Part shown: positions 42,489 through 55,900 of the stretch, piece after piece
Position numbering within the stretch: position 1 is the stretch's first letter
Layout: each line of letters starts with the position of its first letter
From: Panagrolaimus kolymaensis
Lineage: Eukaryota > Nematoda > Chromadorea > Rhabditida > Panagrolaimidae
Assembly: GCA_028622995.1 (NCBI GenBank)
Contig: JAJQJQ010000026.1
Location: 930,001-994,000 of the forward strand
DNA: 64,000 bases
Direction of reading: 5' to 3'
The notes under the pieces: generated by a model
Databases searched by the model: none
What the model was told of the DNA's origin: nothing
The model's input: only the letters and a program-made list of their open reading frames with translations
Program-made: the position numbers and the translations under genes

Positions 42489-43139
42489 TTTTTGTTGTAA
42501 GAAAACAAAAAAATAATAAAACTTTTAAAATATTGGGTACTTCTTATTTATATGAGTAAGAATTTTGAATGAGAAATGCTTTTTAACAATAACAAAACAA
42601 AAAAGAAAAAGCTAACAAAAATATGTGTACATTTTACTTTTTGTTGCTTACTTTAAGCTAAACGTAGAACTTCCACGCAGAAAATAGAATAAACTAGTTT
42701 ATCTTCCGGAAAAAAAACGGAAGAGGTTAAGGGTTAAGGACGTCGGTAAACTTTGTTGTCTTTGTTAAAAATTTCATAGACGTAAGTGACGAGTGTTATT
42801 ATTCATAGCTACCGTGAACGTCGTCGACAACAAAAACGAGAGAGAAAAAAAAATGCTTTAGAGTTAAAGCATTTTTTTTTGTTTCTGCAATTTTTTTCTT
42901 CTTTCAAAGTTGACTTTTTCAAGTGCTTTTTGCTTGCTTGCATATATTTAAAAAAAAAGCAAGCAAAGCAACACTCATCATGGATCTGGATCTCGCCCAA
43001 ATAAAAAAAAATTCTTTTGAAATAATCGCATTTTTTTCATTATTTTTTTTATTTATCTTCTTCCTTTGGTTTAAATAAAAAATCCTTTTATTATGTACAT
43101 TTGTTTCAAATTTTTTTGTGCATTATTTGTTTGATGAGA
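42489..43139. other. Intergenic region, DOMON promoter side, with hairpins
   Basis: About 650 bp between the DOMON start and the chemoreceptor stop. It holds the perfect 16-bp hairpin listed next. A second imperfect inverted repeat of GCTTGC/GCAAGC words lies at about 42925-42970. No exon. Confidence 0.6.
42845..42880. repeat. Perfect 16-bp inverted repeat with 4-nt loop
   Basis: Nine A then TGCTTTA (42845-42860), loop GAGT, then TAAAGCA and nine T (42865-42880). It would fold as a strong RNA hairpin ending in a U-run. No adjacent small RNA is recognised. Confidence 0.9.
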
Positions 43140-44383
43140 TCAAGCACTGCAAACTTTTTGCATTTGCAATTCTTCCGTTGTTGCTTTTTTTCGTCGTTTA
43201 TCTTCACGAATATTTAAGCCATATTCATCTGAGATATCATAAACTTGATAAGCTGCTGTTGTTTGAACATAACTTGCTGCTTCAGGGGATATGGAAGGAA
43301 AGCATGGAAAATAACTTTTGACGGTTACTTTAATCCTTGGATTTAAAAATAATAATATTAATGAAGTCATTGATGCAGTTAGAATTAAAACATAATCAAG
43401 AATGATACTAAGCCAAAATAATCCCATTTTATCTTCAAGTTTAGGTAAGACTGCAAAAAGGATGGCTTCAACTTCGAATACAATGCATATTAATAATGAC
43501 TAAAAATAATATCTATAAATAAAACCTATGGAAAATTATTTAAACCTGTATCAAAATATTAGTTTCTAAACTTCGAAGAGATATCATGGAATGAACTTTC
43601 CAAAGTACTAATCCATAAACTACCAGCATCAAAGCGGGGAGACTGTAACTCATGTGCATTGAAACATGCATCAACATTTCAGCTAAATCTGTGAGATTAT
43701 CATTGCAACGATATGTGTAATAAAAGCCATCGTGGCGGAATATTTTGGGGCAGCCAATTAATGTGGTCACAGTCACCCATATTCCACTTATTATCCAAGC
43801 CGATGCGCTGCAAAAGAAAATTCCATAATTAAAAAAATGAATATTTAGTTAATAGTAACAAATTTACCATGTTAAATGTAGTCGATAATCAGTGAAAAAT
43901 AAATTATATAAATTTATACAAAATACTGCAGAACATCGATTTAGTGCCATAAATAATGAAGTAAAAAATAATGAAACAAAAAAGAAAGTATCAAAACTAT
44001 AAAAAGTTTTTAAAAGATCAAATTTTTTTAACCAAAAACAAAAAAAAATTATTACCTCGAAAACACAATTAAAACGCTATCATCCCCATAAAGCGGTTGA
44101 CCAGCAAAACTTAAAGGTATGGCAACAATAAATTGGCCTAGTAATACTCCCAAACTTGCGATAATTAAATGTTTTGCAAGAGTATAAAATGGATATTTTG
44201 AAAACACCTAAAAAATTAACTATAATAAATTTGGATCTAATCTTTTGAGAAAATAAGAAAAACCTTTCGATGATGATGTAAAGCAATAAAAACCAAGATA
44301 TTACACAATGCCGCAATGGTTGTGAATAAAGTATAAGTTATTCCAGCTCCCAATCTTTCAGCCAAAGGTGGACGTTCACTCAT
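43140..44383 (-). CDS. Seven-helix chemoreceptor-like GPCR
   Basis: Exons on the minus strand: 44264-44383, 44056-44207, 43868-43996, 43546-43807, 43140-43499. They total 1023 nt, or 340 aa. About seven hydrophobic segments are visible, among them GITYTLFTTIAALCNILVFI, HLIIASLGVLLGQFIVAIPL, FFFVSLFFTSLFMALNR, WIISGIWVTVTTLIG, MHMSYSLPALMLVVYGLVLW, ICIVFEVEAILFAVL and DYVLILTASMTSLILLFLNP. The ALNR after TM3 and NPRIK after TM7 are typical of nematode serpentine receptors such as the Srx/Srw group. The C-tail is basic and Gln-rich. There is no cleavable signal peptide, as usual for this class. The exact family and ligand are unknown. Helices and frame look intact. Confidence 0.7.
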
Positions 44384-46958
44384 ATTTGCTTTTAATATTT
44401 TTTCTTCAAAATTTTAAGTAAAATAAAAATAATTCATGTTAAACTATAAAACAAAGATGGATGGATGCTTCTTGAAAATACTGGGCGCCAAAAAGAAATA
44501 AAAAGGGGTACATTAAAGGTTGCTTGAAAAATATGATGAGAAGAAAATGGGAATCCGGTTGTCGTCGTTGTGATAATATGATAGCAACAACAACTAAAAA
44601 AAATATTGACAGATAAGCAGCTTCCAACTGCCACCAATGTTTTTTTCTTCTGTTTTTGCTTTTTTTGAGAAAGTATATGTATGTATTTTTATGCAATAAT
44701 ATTCTTTGTCCTTCATTTTTCACGTGTTGTCTCTTGAATTTTCAAAAAATCTTTTAAAAAGTAAGAAAGCAACATTGTTTTTTTGTTTTTTCAACACCAA
44801 AAAAAGCTTGCAAGCAAGCAATTATAAGTAGCGCACTCATTCTGATTTTTTAATGAGCAAAATACAGTTTTTTGCAATCCTTGATTTTTAATGAAAAATT
44901 GTCAATAATTATTTTCTCTCCGTAAAAAAAAATCAATCTATGCTATAAAATAAATCGAAGAAAGAATGAAAAGAATAAAAAAAAGCAAGCAGGACTTCCT
45001 TGTGCAAAAAAAAAGTGAATGAACGAACAACGACCACGACGACAATAAAGAACAACAGTGAATGGATGGAATTGAAATTGAATATAATATTGATCCATCT
45101 CTTTTTTCATTCTTTCTTTCTATTTTGACAGACGATGGTTTGCGCAAATATATATATATATTTATCCCATATAGCTGCTCAGCTCCTTTATTCTAGTTCT
45201 CCTTCTTATTTTTTTCTTATATTGCTGACTTTGGTCAAAAATTATTGCAGCAGCAGTGTCATCAATAATATTTACACATTCACCAAATCCGTCTAAAATG
45301 TTTCACTTCCGTTTTTATTTTTTTGATTTTGTTAATTTTTTTTCCGAAAAAAAAATAGCAAAAAAAGCAAATATCATCCCACTTTTTAAAAAAAAAGAAG
45401 CAAGCTATTTTTTGTTTGTTTATTTATTCAGCGATAGTAGCTGCAAAAAAAAATGCTCCATTTTTAGTTCATAAAAAAAAAAGAAGATAGTGTTTTTTTT
45501 ATTTTACGTAATCAAGTCTTCCCTTCTTTTTTTAATACCAAAAAAATATATCAAGCTTAATTTTGCTGAGGTGTCTCTCTTTCTCTCTCAATTTTTTTTA
45601 TAAATAAAATGTTTTATTATTCAAACAACAAAAATCATCATCATCGAAATCAAAGGTAGTGGCCATAGCCGCAGCTTTGTGTTGGTTGCATTGCACATTT
45701 ATTTTGTGCAAGACGAGGGTTTCCTTTTTTACAAATAAGTCGATTTTTCTTCACTAAATTTTTTGTTAAATCTTCTTCGGGTCAACAACTCTCCTCACCG
45801 TTTTTGTTGTTTTGTGATGTTCAAACAACAACAAAGAAAAAACCCACGAACGGATGGTGAAAATAAATTTAAAAAGAAAAAGAAAAAAGTCAATCAATTT
45901 TCTTCTTACTTCTTTAAGCTTTCTTACTTTTTTCTGCGCAAAAAGAAGTTAGTTAGTTTCTTAAAATAAGTTTTTTTCTTTTATTTCCTTAAAAATATTT
46001 TCCTTTTTTTGCGCGTCGTCGCTATTTTGGCTAATTTGTAAAAAAATTATTTTTCTTTGAAGAGAATTTTCATGTATGTTCTTGTTGCCGTTGCCCCGGT
46101 ATATATATTTTTATATTTATAAAAGCTTAGCAGAAAAAAAGAAAAAAAATAACAGAATTGAGAGTTTTTATTTTCTTTCTTCACTTTCGCCTCGTTTATG
46201 CCTAAGTCTCTTTTTTTTTTTGCAGACGAAACAACACAATGCCGTGTGGTTATGACTTGCGGTTCTTTCCTTATTTCTTTTCCGTCTTTTTTTTTTTCTG
46301 AGGCAACAACGGCGGCAAAATTCGTAGAGAGAAGACGACGACAGCAATGCTTGCTTTGCTGATGGCAGCAACGGGTAACGGCGGCAGCCATGCCCATTTT
46401 TTTTTCTATATATTTTTTTTTGGCGTCGTGTGGTTCACCTCGAGTTTTTATTCCCTCCATCGTTTATGAAGAAACTCTATGTCGAAGGACTTGCATGTTT
46501 GCTGCCATCGTCTGCGTTTGCATTCTGATGCACGTGTCTCTCACAAAAATGCTTATTTTATTTTTTTTACATGACTAAACTTTTTGAGCAACCAGCGATT
46601 ACAAATTTCAAACAAAAAAAACATAGAGGAATTTGTTCATCCAAAAAACTTTGCTTTCTCATGGTTTTGTTTTTTCAGTTTTTATTTTTTGTGGAGATAT
46701 ATCTCTTCTTCGAAAACATTGTTGTTGTTGCGTGGTTTCATGGCCCATATCCAGTCACTCTCAAATTCTTTCTCTTTATTTTTCTTTTTTGTTATCCCGT
46801 TATGGACAAAAAAACAAAAGAAAATAGAGTGGCTAACTATCACATGAGTTTGTTTTATATATATATTGACAAAATATATTTTTTTAGGCATTTTTCTCGA
46901 CGACAAAAAACATGGATATGCTACTTGGTAGTGGCATTCATTGAAATAAATTTTTGTT
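44384..46958. other. Intergenic region between divergent GPCR and mob-2 genes
   Basis: About 2.6 kb, AT-rich, with pyrimidine tracts and a short AT run near 45150. It should contain promoters for the GPCR (-) and mob-2 long form (+). No exon supported. Confidence 0.6.
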
Positions 46959-49900
46959 ATGAAGGTTGTCAATAGCAGGGTGGCTTCAAAAACATCTTCG
47001 TCTATTGTTAATAAATCTTCATCGTATCCTATTATTTTTAATTCATATTCTTCTTCTAATTCATATTCAAATTTAACTTCATTATCGAAACGCAGTTTTT
47101 TACAAGAAAGATTAAATCGAAAGAAAACCAGCAACGGTGGAAGCAGCAGCAAAGGTTCCGCAGCTTCATTACAACTTGTTCGATTAAATAATAATCAACA
47201 ACATCGTATTCCAAATTTTTTACACGTTAAACGTTCAATTAGGGAAATGATGGAATGGTTAATTGGGTAGGTTCCATGTTTTTTTTTCTAAGTGGATAAT
47301 CAAATTAGGAAATTTATTTTGAGAAAATGTTTACTTGGAATAAGAAAAAAAATTAGCGAGATAAGTACCCGCATTCTGAGCCAAAAATAAGACGTTAATT
47401 TTTGGCTAAAAAAATTAATGCATTTATTTATTATCTTTTAATTTATGTTTCCCCGTTTTGAGAAAAAAAAGTTATTTTAAAACATTCACGTTTTTTAAAA
47501 GAGTTAAGAAAACATAGTCCAATATGACAGATAAGAAATACCACTATTTTTGAGGCACATCATCTCAGGTGTTTCGTTAGCTACATTTTTTTCTTGTCCT
47601 TTCCGTGTCTTTAATGGAATCATTTTTTGTTTAAATATATCTGTGATTGTTAATGATAAGATTTTATGCTTTCACTTTCGTTGAAAATTAATCGTCTTTT
47701 TTCTGCTAAAAAAACTAGAAACTAACTATATTTTTCGATTTTGATGATTTTAAAGTTTATGGTTTTTGTTTTACTTACGACTCTTGTCTCTCTCTTGTTT
47801 TATTTTTCTCATATCTCTAAAAAATGTTGTTACATTTCACAAGAGTTTAGCTAGCATACACGATGATTAAACGCTTTATATCCATTCGACCTCGTGGCCT
47901 CAAAATAAAAAAAACGATAAAGCAACATGCTTTTTGTCTATTTTTTTAAAGTTTGTGCTTCCTAAATGAAAACAAAGAAAGAAGAGTCAGTTGAGTCTAG
48001 AATAAAAAAAAATAGATAAAGAAAGAACAAAGAGAAAAAAAATAGTTTCCTCACAGATATAAATAAAAAAATATTTCACACTCATTTTCAAAGAGGGTTT
48101 TTTTTGTTGGTTTTTACGTGAAAAAGAAAGGTGGTGGTAGCAAGAAAAAAAAAGAAGAAAGATATATGTTAGTAATGAGGCGCCTGCGCCCTATTTGCTG
48201 CGTATGCATGTTTGTGTGGTGTTCTATATTTTTAAAAATATAAATACATATCTTTAAAAAAAGAAGAAAAGAAGAAGTATTTTTGAGCAATTTACTTTAT
48301 TTTTATTTTTATTTTTCTCGCGCATCTTCCTCCATTTTTCGTCGTTTATCCATGCGAAAAATAATAATAATTTTTTCCTTTTATTTTCTTCAACTTCCAC
48401 CTTCCTAATCCTTCTTTTTTTTTTAAATGGAGAAAAACATTTTTCCACCATTCTTTATTTTTATTTTTTTGTTGTTCTTGCATTTTATTCATAAAAAAAG
48501 GAAGATGCCATTTGTTTTTCAACAACACAGCAATCCCAGACAGCTTCAAGATTTATGTTTTAAAAAAAAATTGCTTTATATATTTTGCTGCTACTAAATA
48601 AAAAAATATATAAATTTTGATTTACGGAAGACTTGCTCCGTTAGCAAGAAAGCAGCGTCGCCATGCAATTTTCTTTCTTCTAAATTTTTTTTTCTTCTGT
48701 TTCCTATGCTTTTGGGGTGATGATGTTACTTTTTTGCTGCTGCTTTATTTTTTTTTATCTTGTACATGCATGCATTACTTACGTTGATGAAAAGCATTTC
48801 TGCTGCTACTGCAAAAAAAAAAAAGAATTAACTTTTTTTAGCTTATTTTTTGTGATTCCTTCTTTTTCACTTCATTTATTTTATTTCTTATTTTTAAATT
48901 TTTCTTTAAAATACATATGTGCAAATATATAAGCAGCTTGGAAAAAAAAGATTTATAAAAAATACATTGCAGCAGGCCAATAAAAACCTAAGGCTACTAA
49001 AAATGACAACAACAATCAAGAAAAAAAATTATTACTTCTATAAAAAAAGACGATTGAGTGAAAGTATATTTTCGACTAAATTCCACAACCATCATCATCA
49101 CCAAAACTGTCTGTCATTTTTGTGCAGCTTCAAGAAAATGGATAATATTGCTTATTTTCTTCTTCTTTTTTTTGAAATCGACCGGTTTATGAATTTCTTC
49201 TTCTTTTTTTTGTATGTTGACGAGAGAGGAGAAAAAGAAGAGCTGGTTGTTGGACTGATGCAGCAACAACATCTACAGAGCTTTTGCTCTTACCGACGAC
49301 AACAAAAATTTTTTTTTTGCGCACCTTCAATGCACTCTTTTTTTCTTCATTTGTTGTTTTTTTAGTATGTACTTGGACGACGACTTACTTACTTATTGCT
49401 TTTTTTTATAACTTAACTCAGCTCATTTTTTAAGTTTTGCGAAATTTCAAAAGCATAATTTTTCCTTTAAAAAATGTTTTTTTCTTCATTGAAAACGCTA
49501 AATAAATTTTTTTTGATATTTATTTGATCCGATTACAATAAATTGCGTGTGAGAGATTTATATTTACACCCTTCACCTCGCGATTGTCTTTTGACGCCTT
49601 TTTTTAATATTCGCGCCACCTCTCATATCTCAATAGCATGACCATCACTCAATAATATACACGCACGCTTTTTTCGCAGCAGCAGCAGCAGTTCAAATCA
49701 ATGAATTTCGATGATGATGATGATGATGTTGAAAAATATTGACCATACATACACATACTCATTCTATCTTTCATCTCTCTTGTCAAGTATACCGCACTTA
49801 AAAGCCATATTCCCATATTCGCTCGCTCATTTTCTTTTTCGCCTCTTTTTTTTCTTTTAAAAAAATGCTTTTTTGATTTAACTGAATCCCACAACAAAAT

Positions 49901-52900
49901 CCCATAAAAAAATTGATCACATAAATATTTTTTTTGATGTTGGTTGTAGTAGTTTTATTTTGATAGCTATTTATTTATTTATTATTAATTTTATTTTTGA
50001 TTCTGCGCATATTACACTTTCTCATTCATTCACATTCTATGCTAACAATAATTTGCTGGTGAGAAAATCTTTTTTATCCTTTTTAAAAACAAATTAAAAA
50101 AATATTCTTTAAACATTAACGGTGAAAATAATTTTTCTTTTTAAGATTAATATATAGTTTAAAAAAACTTAAGATCGCATAATAAAAATTTGGTTTTTTA
50201 ACAAAAAAAAGTAACTTTCAAAAGCGTTAAAAAAATTATTCCATATTTTTTATACAAACAAAAAAGTGTGCAATAAATTTTTTTTTGATTCTCAGGGTCG
50301 ATATTTTTAGTTTTTGCACACTTTTTACGAAGTCAGTCAAAGGTGAATCTTTTTTTTGGATTGCATTCCTCGCAAAAAAAATTTAGAATTATTTTTGAAT
50401 TTATCGCGCTTTCTTTTTCTTCGAACACTATTGTCACCCGGGTTTATGGTGGCATTGGGTCGTCCTTGGTATTTTTCTTTCTTTCTCAAAATTTTATATA
50501 CCGCGCGTGCCCATCCTTCTTTTTCCTTTTTTCAATCCATTTTCCATTCATTCAATGCCATAGTCGTTGTTGCTCATCTTTTATTTCTTCCTTTTTATTA
50601 AAAAAATTTGAATTTTGAGCGGCGATTTATTTATTCCCCTGCTGTTTTTGTTGTTGTTGTTGTGTTGAAAAACAAAAAGGTCAAAAAAGAAAAAGAAAAG
50701 GAAGAAGACAAGGGGCACTAATCAAAAATATGCAAAATACAACATCGTCTTAAAACTCAAAACCGAATATAAACTTGTTGTTTCTATCGAATAAAAATTA
50801 AATTTTTTGTTTGCATTTTTAATCTCTTTTCTTTAATTTTTACAAAATGCAATTATTAAAAACCATGCAAAAGCAAAAATTGTGAGGGTCTATTTTGCTG
50901 CGAATTTTGAGAAGCAGAAGCAAAAGCTAATTTGCATATTAAAGCCATTAATTGATACAATTTTTTTTCTGCGCTTTTTGTTGTTCTTTATTATTATTCA
51001 AAATTCACTATAATACAAAAAAGAAAAAAGAGAATGAGAAAAAAATAACGATTAAGATTTGATCCTTTTTCTTTGTTTTGTTAGTCAGTGTATGTATTTT
51101 TAGAGAAAACAACATAATTTTTTTTTTAAATAAATGTATGCAAGAAAAAGCATTCTGCTGTCTTTTTTTTTCATCCCGCGCAATTAAAAGGGTTTTTTTA
51201 TACCATTTTAAAAAAAAATAGACTTGAATCTCTTTCTTCCCTTTTTTTCCGCGTTTATTTTTTAAAATTTTTTTTCTTGTTGTCGTCATCATATTTATTC
51301 GTTCGTTTTTCTTCTCAAAAGTTTTTTTTAATGATTTGGATTGATTTCTTTTTATATTTAATTTCAAATTACTGACTCATGGTTTTTTTTCTTCTAGTTT
51401 TTTATTGAATCGTGTTTTATAAAAAAAACTAACGAAGCTGTGACAAAGCAAATTTTTTTCTTTCATTTAAAGAAAAATGTCAGTTACAATTCGACATCAA
51501 CCTCGACCATTATCATCATCCATAATTGTACCTGTTCCATCCACCTCCATTTCCATGCAACAACAATCACACCACCAACAACAACGTTCTTCGCGACATG
51601 GCTCCACCGATGCTGATGATGATGGATGTTGTTTAGTTAAAATGTTTCTATCAAATATGCTTACCTTTACAACGTAAGGATTTTTTTCTTTCTTTCTTTC
51701 TCACAAACATAAAATTAATTTATATATTTTTTTAAACAAAAAAGGCGTTGTTTTTTTCTTGTAATTTCTTTTTTACATCTTTTTTTTCATCAATCAAAAC
51801 ACCATTCTTCAATTTTGCATTCGTTCTGTTTTTGCATCTTCTTCCTTCTTTTTAATTTTTTCATTCAAATCAGTATTAGCCTGTTTCATAATAATAAAAA
51901 ATTGCTGAATGTTGTGGTAACGGACAACGACGAAAGAACGTTGAGGAGAAAGAAAGAGAGGGAAGGGTGAGAAAAAATTGAAACGGAAAAAATTAATTTT
52001 AGTTTTTTCATTTTTTTTTTGGAACATTCTTTTTATAAAAAAGTCTTGTTGTTTGTGAATGCAGGTGGCCACCAGCAGGGTGTATGTATGTAAGCGTATG
52101 TAGAAGCCTCAAAAAATAAAATTTATTTCGATTATATTTTTCATTCTTTCTTTGTGCTGTTGTTGTTGTTAGCCTTAAACCAAATAGTGTTTCAATTTCA
52201 AAGGAGAAAATAGAAATTGACGAAAACGACGACGGTGATGACAGCAGCAGCAACCATACCAACAACAACAAGAACACCGAAGAAAACTAACGACCTGAGA
52301 GAAAAAAAAAATTGAAGGAGGTTATAGTGCGAAATGGTTTTGTTGGTCACCAACAAAAATTGAAAGAAATACCGCGCTGCAGCGTAAAAAAAGAAAAAAA
52401 GCAAAACAACCAAAAAAGGTTTAAGACACCGGCAACGAGACTTGAATTGAATCTTACTTTATTTGCAACAAACAAACAAAGAGAAGGGGCAAAAAATTAA
52501 TGCCAAACATACATTTTTGTGTGATTTGAACCTTTTTTTATTTTATTTATATATCGTTTGCTTTTTCTTGCTTGTTTGCTTGCTCGTGTTTATTCATTCT
52601 ATCGTTTTTGAGTAAACTTGTCACGCTTCGGGTGTCACTTTTTTTTCTTCTGTATTCGTTCGTTTGTTTCGTTATCGGATGCCGAAACCGCCGCCACCAC
52701 TGTCACCGACGACTGTCTTAAATTTGTTTTATTTTTTTCCTTGTTGACTTTATTTTTTCTTTACCATCAACGATTAAGGCAACAACAAAAAAAAATGTTT
52801 CATTTTTTCGTCAACATTTTTTTAAAATAAAAAAATGTAATGATTTGGTTCATCGCTTTTTTAGAACATGTCTTCGCCGAGATTTGATTTCATTTTATTT

Positions 52901-55900
52901 TTATTAAATTTTTTAATATAAACGCCTGCTCGAACATAGAAATTTTTCTCCTCCTCCGGATCTTTATTACTTTTTTTCTTCTTCTTCAATATGGGCAAAA
53001 TAAAAAAACCATATTTTTATTTCTATGTCTTATTTACTTTTTTTTCTCATTTCCTCGTAGTTATATAACTTTCATTTTTACAACCTTTTTTTATATTTTA
53101 AAGCTTTAATAATTTCTTCGCCGTTTTGCTGCTTGTTTTCCATCTTTTTTTTATAACTTTTGTTGCGATATATATGTAAATATAAATATTTTTATTTATA
53201 TTTATATATTTTTTTGTTGATGTTACCCCGTTATTTTACAACATCATGTTTTACATGTACAACCAGAAATAATAATAATTTTCATTCATAGAAACACCCA
53301 AAGTTATTTTTTTTCTTTTTCTCATTCTTTTTCTTGTTTGCTAATGTTTTTTGAAAAACTTTTGAAAAATGTCGTTTTGTTCAACAAAACATTGCATTTT
53401 CCTCCTCCAATTTTTTCCTCCTGATTCAGACAACTGAAAAAAATCTGGATCGCTTGCTGTTTCCGTCTATTTTATTTTTTTTTGCTGGCCTCTTTTTATT
53501 TATTGTTTAGGGTTGTTGCCACGTGCACTGTTTTTTTTTTCTTCTCTTTTTTGTTGTAGGATCTCATGTTATTTTGTTCATTTTATTTTTTTTTTTGAAA
53601 AAGAACCTGTTTTTTTCTTCTGTGAGTATATATCACTTTGTCAACCATTATGTTACGTTGTTGTCGTCTACTTTTCCTTTTTTTTCTTGGAAAATTCTTT
53701 TTGATGATTGATCTGGAAAAAAAAGAAATATAGAACACGAGGATGGATAGAGGAGCTCAAAAAAGGAGGTAACAGCAGAAAAAAAAAGAGAGTAATAAAA
53801 CGTGATGCGTCATTGAGCTTTCAAAGAAAAGTGATGATCGATAAGGATTTTTTCCATGTTCCGGAAGTTTTTTTCTTAATTACATACCACATGGTTAAAT
53901 TTTTTTGAACAATAAAAAATATATAATACCAAAAGATCTGATGATTTTGTCGAAAAAGAAGGAGAGGGAAAAACGTGATGCAAAAAAAATAATAAAATAA
54001 TGCACTATTTGGATTGTTTCAGAACATCACTCTAAAAAAGGACTATGTTTTAATTCTGTTTTTTTTTTGTCTCTGTTGAAATAATTTTTTCCTTTAATAC
54101 ATGTCTCATGTTCTGAAAGTCAGTCGAGAGTAGAGTTTGAATTTTTGGGTTGTTGGTTGTCTTGGTGAAGTTTTTTACATTTTTGTGAAGCTGAATTAAT
54201 TTTTTTCAACTCTTGTGTTCCAAAAATTTAATTGCTGCTTCGGTTATCAGTGAATTATCCATTCCATTTTTTTTTTTTGATTGACTCTTTTCCCTTTTTT
54301 TGGTAAACAACAAAAATATTCTCTTTTTTTATGGAAAAATTAATACGGGAAATATTTGTTCTTTTTTTATGTGTTTAAACTCTCTTTCTCTCTCTCTATT
54401 TCTCTTTTTGAAGTTGATAAAAATCTTAGAAAACTTTTTTTTAACTATTCAAATAATACACAGTCAATAACAACACCAAAAAAATGGAGGGAAAAAAGCA
54501 TGATCAACAGCTTCCGCTGCTTCATACATACGTATATTGATATATTGCTTACCTGCTTGATAACACCACACCTTTCTTTTATTTAAGGCTAAAAAGTTTT
54601 TTTTCTTTTTTGTTTGATTTTTTTATGGCTGATTCACTTTTTTTTATTTTAAAAAGGCAAGAAAAAATCAGAAAAAAAAATGTCTTATCATTCATTTATT
54701 GCGCGCAAACATTCAAACAACAACAACGCCTTTGATTTTATTTTTGCTTTTTCGCTTATTTGTGCCTCCTCTCACACATTTTAAAAAACTAAAAAAGAGA
54801 AAGAATTGTTTTTTTCCTTCTTTGCACTCTGTTTTATTTTTGCTTTTATTTTTCCTTAAAGTGTTCGTCGACCTTTACTGCAAAGTAGCTAACATTCAGT
54901 CTTTTTTTTCATTGTTGTTTTTTTTTTCTACAGCTTCGATTTCTCTCGGTCTTTCTTTTTCCATTGTTGTAAAATTTTGATCAACCATCTGAATCCTTTT
55001 TTTTTTTGAATTCTACCAACATATTTTGCATATTTACCCCTTTGTGTAAGTAACACAAGTTCATGTTTACATTTAAAAAAAGACTTCGAAGTGGCAGTCA
55101 GCCCCATTTTTCACCCTTTTTTATTTAACTTTTTTTCTCATAGAAAAAATGTAAGCAGACAAAAAGAAAAACTAACCAACTTTTCTTTCATCATCTTTTC
55201 TAAACTTCGTTTGATTTTCCTTCTTTCTTTTACCTTAAAAGTTTATTTTTTTATTTTGACAAAGAAAAAAGTTTTGATAATGGGTTTTTAATAGAACTTT
55301 TAAACTTTTAAGTTGCACTATTTTTATTTTTCTTCTGCTGATGATGATGTCTTTCTTTTTTTTTTATTCTCGACCACAACTTTTTCTTAAAAAACTTTAT
55401 TGTCTGTATTTCTCAGCAGTAGGGCAAAGACGACGACGACAAAAAAGAAAGAAGAAAAATTTCAGTCAATATTTCTTGCGCAGCATCAGCAATTCTCTTT
55501 GCAATACTTTTATTTTTTATTGTTGAAGAAGATTTTTTCTTTATATTTATATTTATGTTTGAGGCGGTAGAGATCTTTTATGACACATCAATGCTATTTT
55601 TAAGGTGTGCCTCCATTCTTTTTTCTTGCATTTTTATTTTTATGTTAACAATCACAGATCCATAAAATTATATTTTTTGTTGTATGACGTTTTTTTTCCT
55701 TCACTTTTTTTAGTTTATCTTTTGCTTTTAAGAGGTTTCATTTTTTTGTGTTTGAATATGTTTACATCTTCATCTTCTTGTTTTTACCTTTTTTCTTTTA
55801 AATATTTACTTACCTCTTTTACTCAATTTCTTATTTCTTTTTCTATTTTTTTTTTTTGAAACAGAAAAGCTTTATTTTTTGAAAAAATAAACTAAAAAAT

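Noticed and set aside
46682..47152. Minus-strand 156-aa ORF overlapping mob-2 exon A
   Set aside because: Antisense of the exon A Ser/Asn codons; no domain or splice support.
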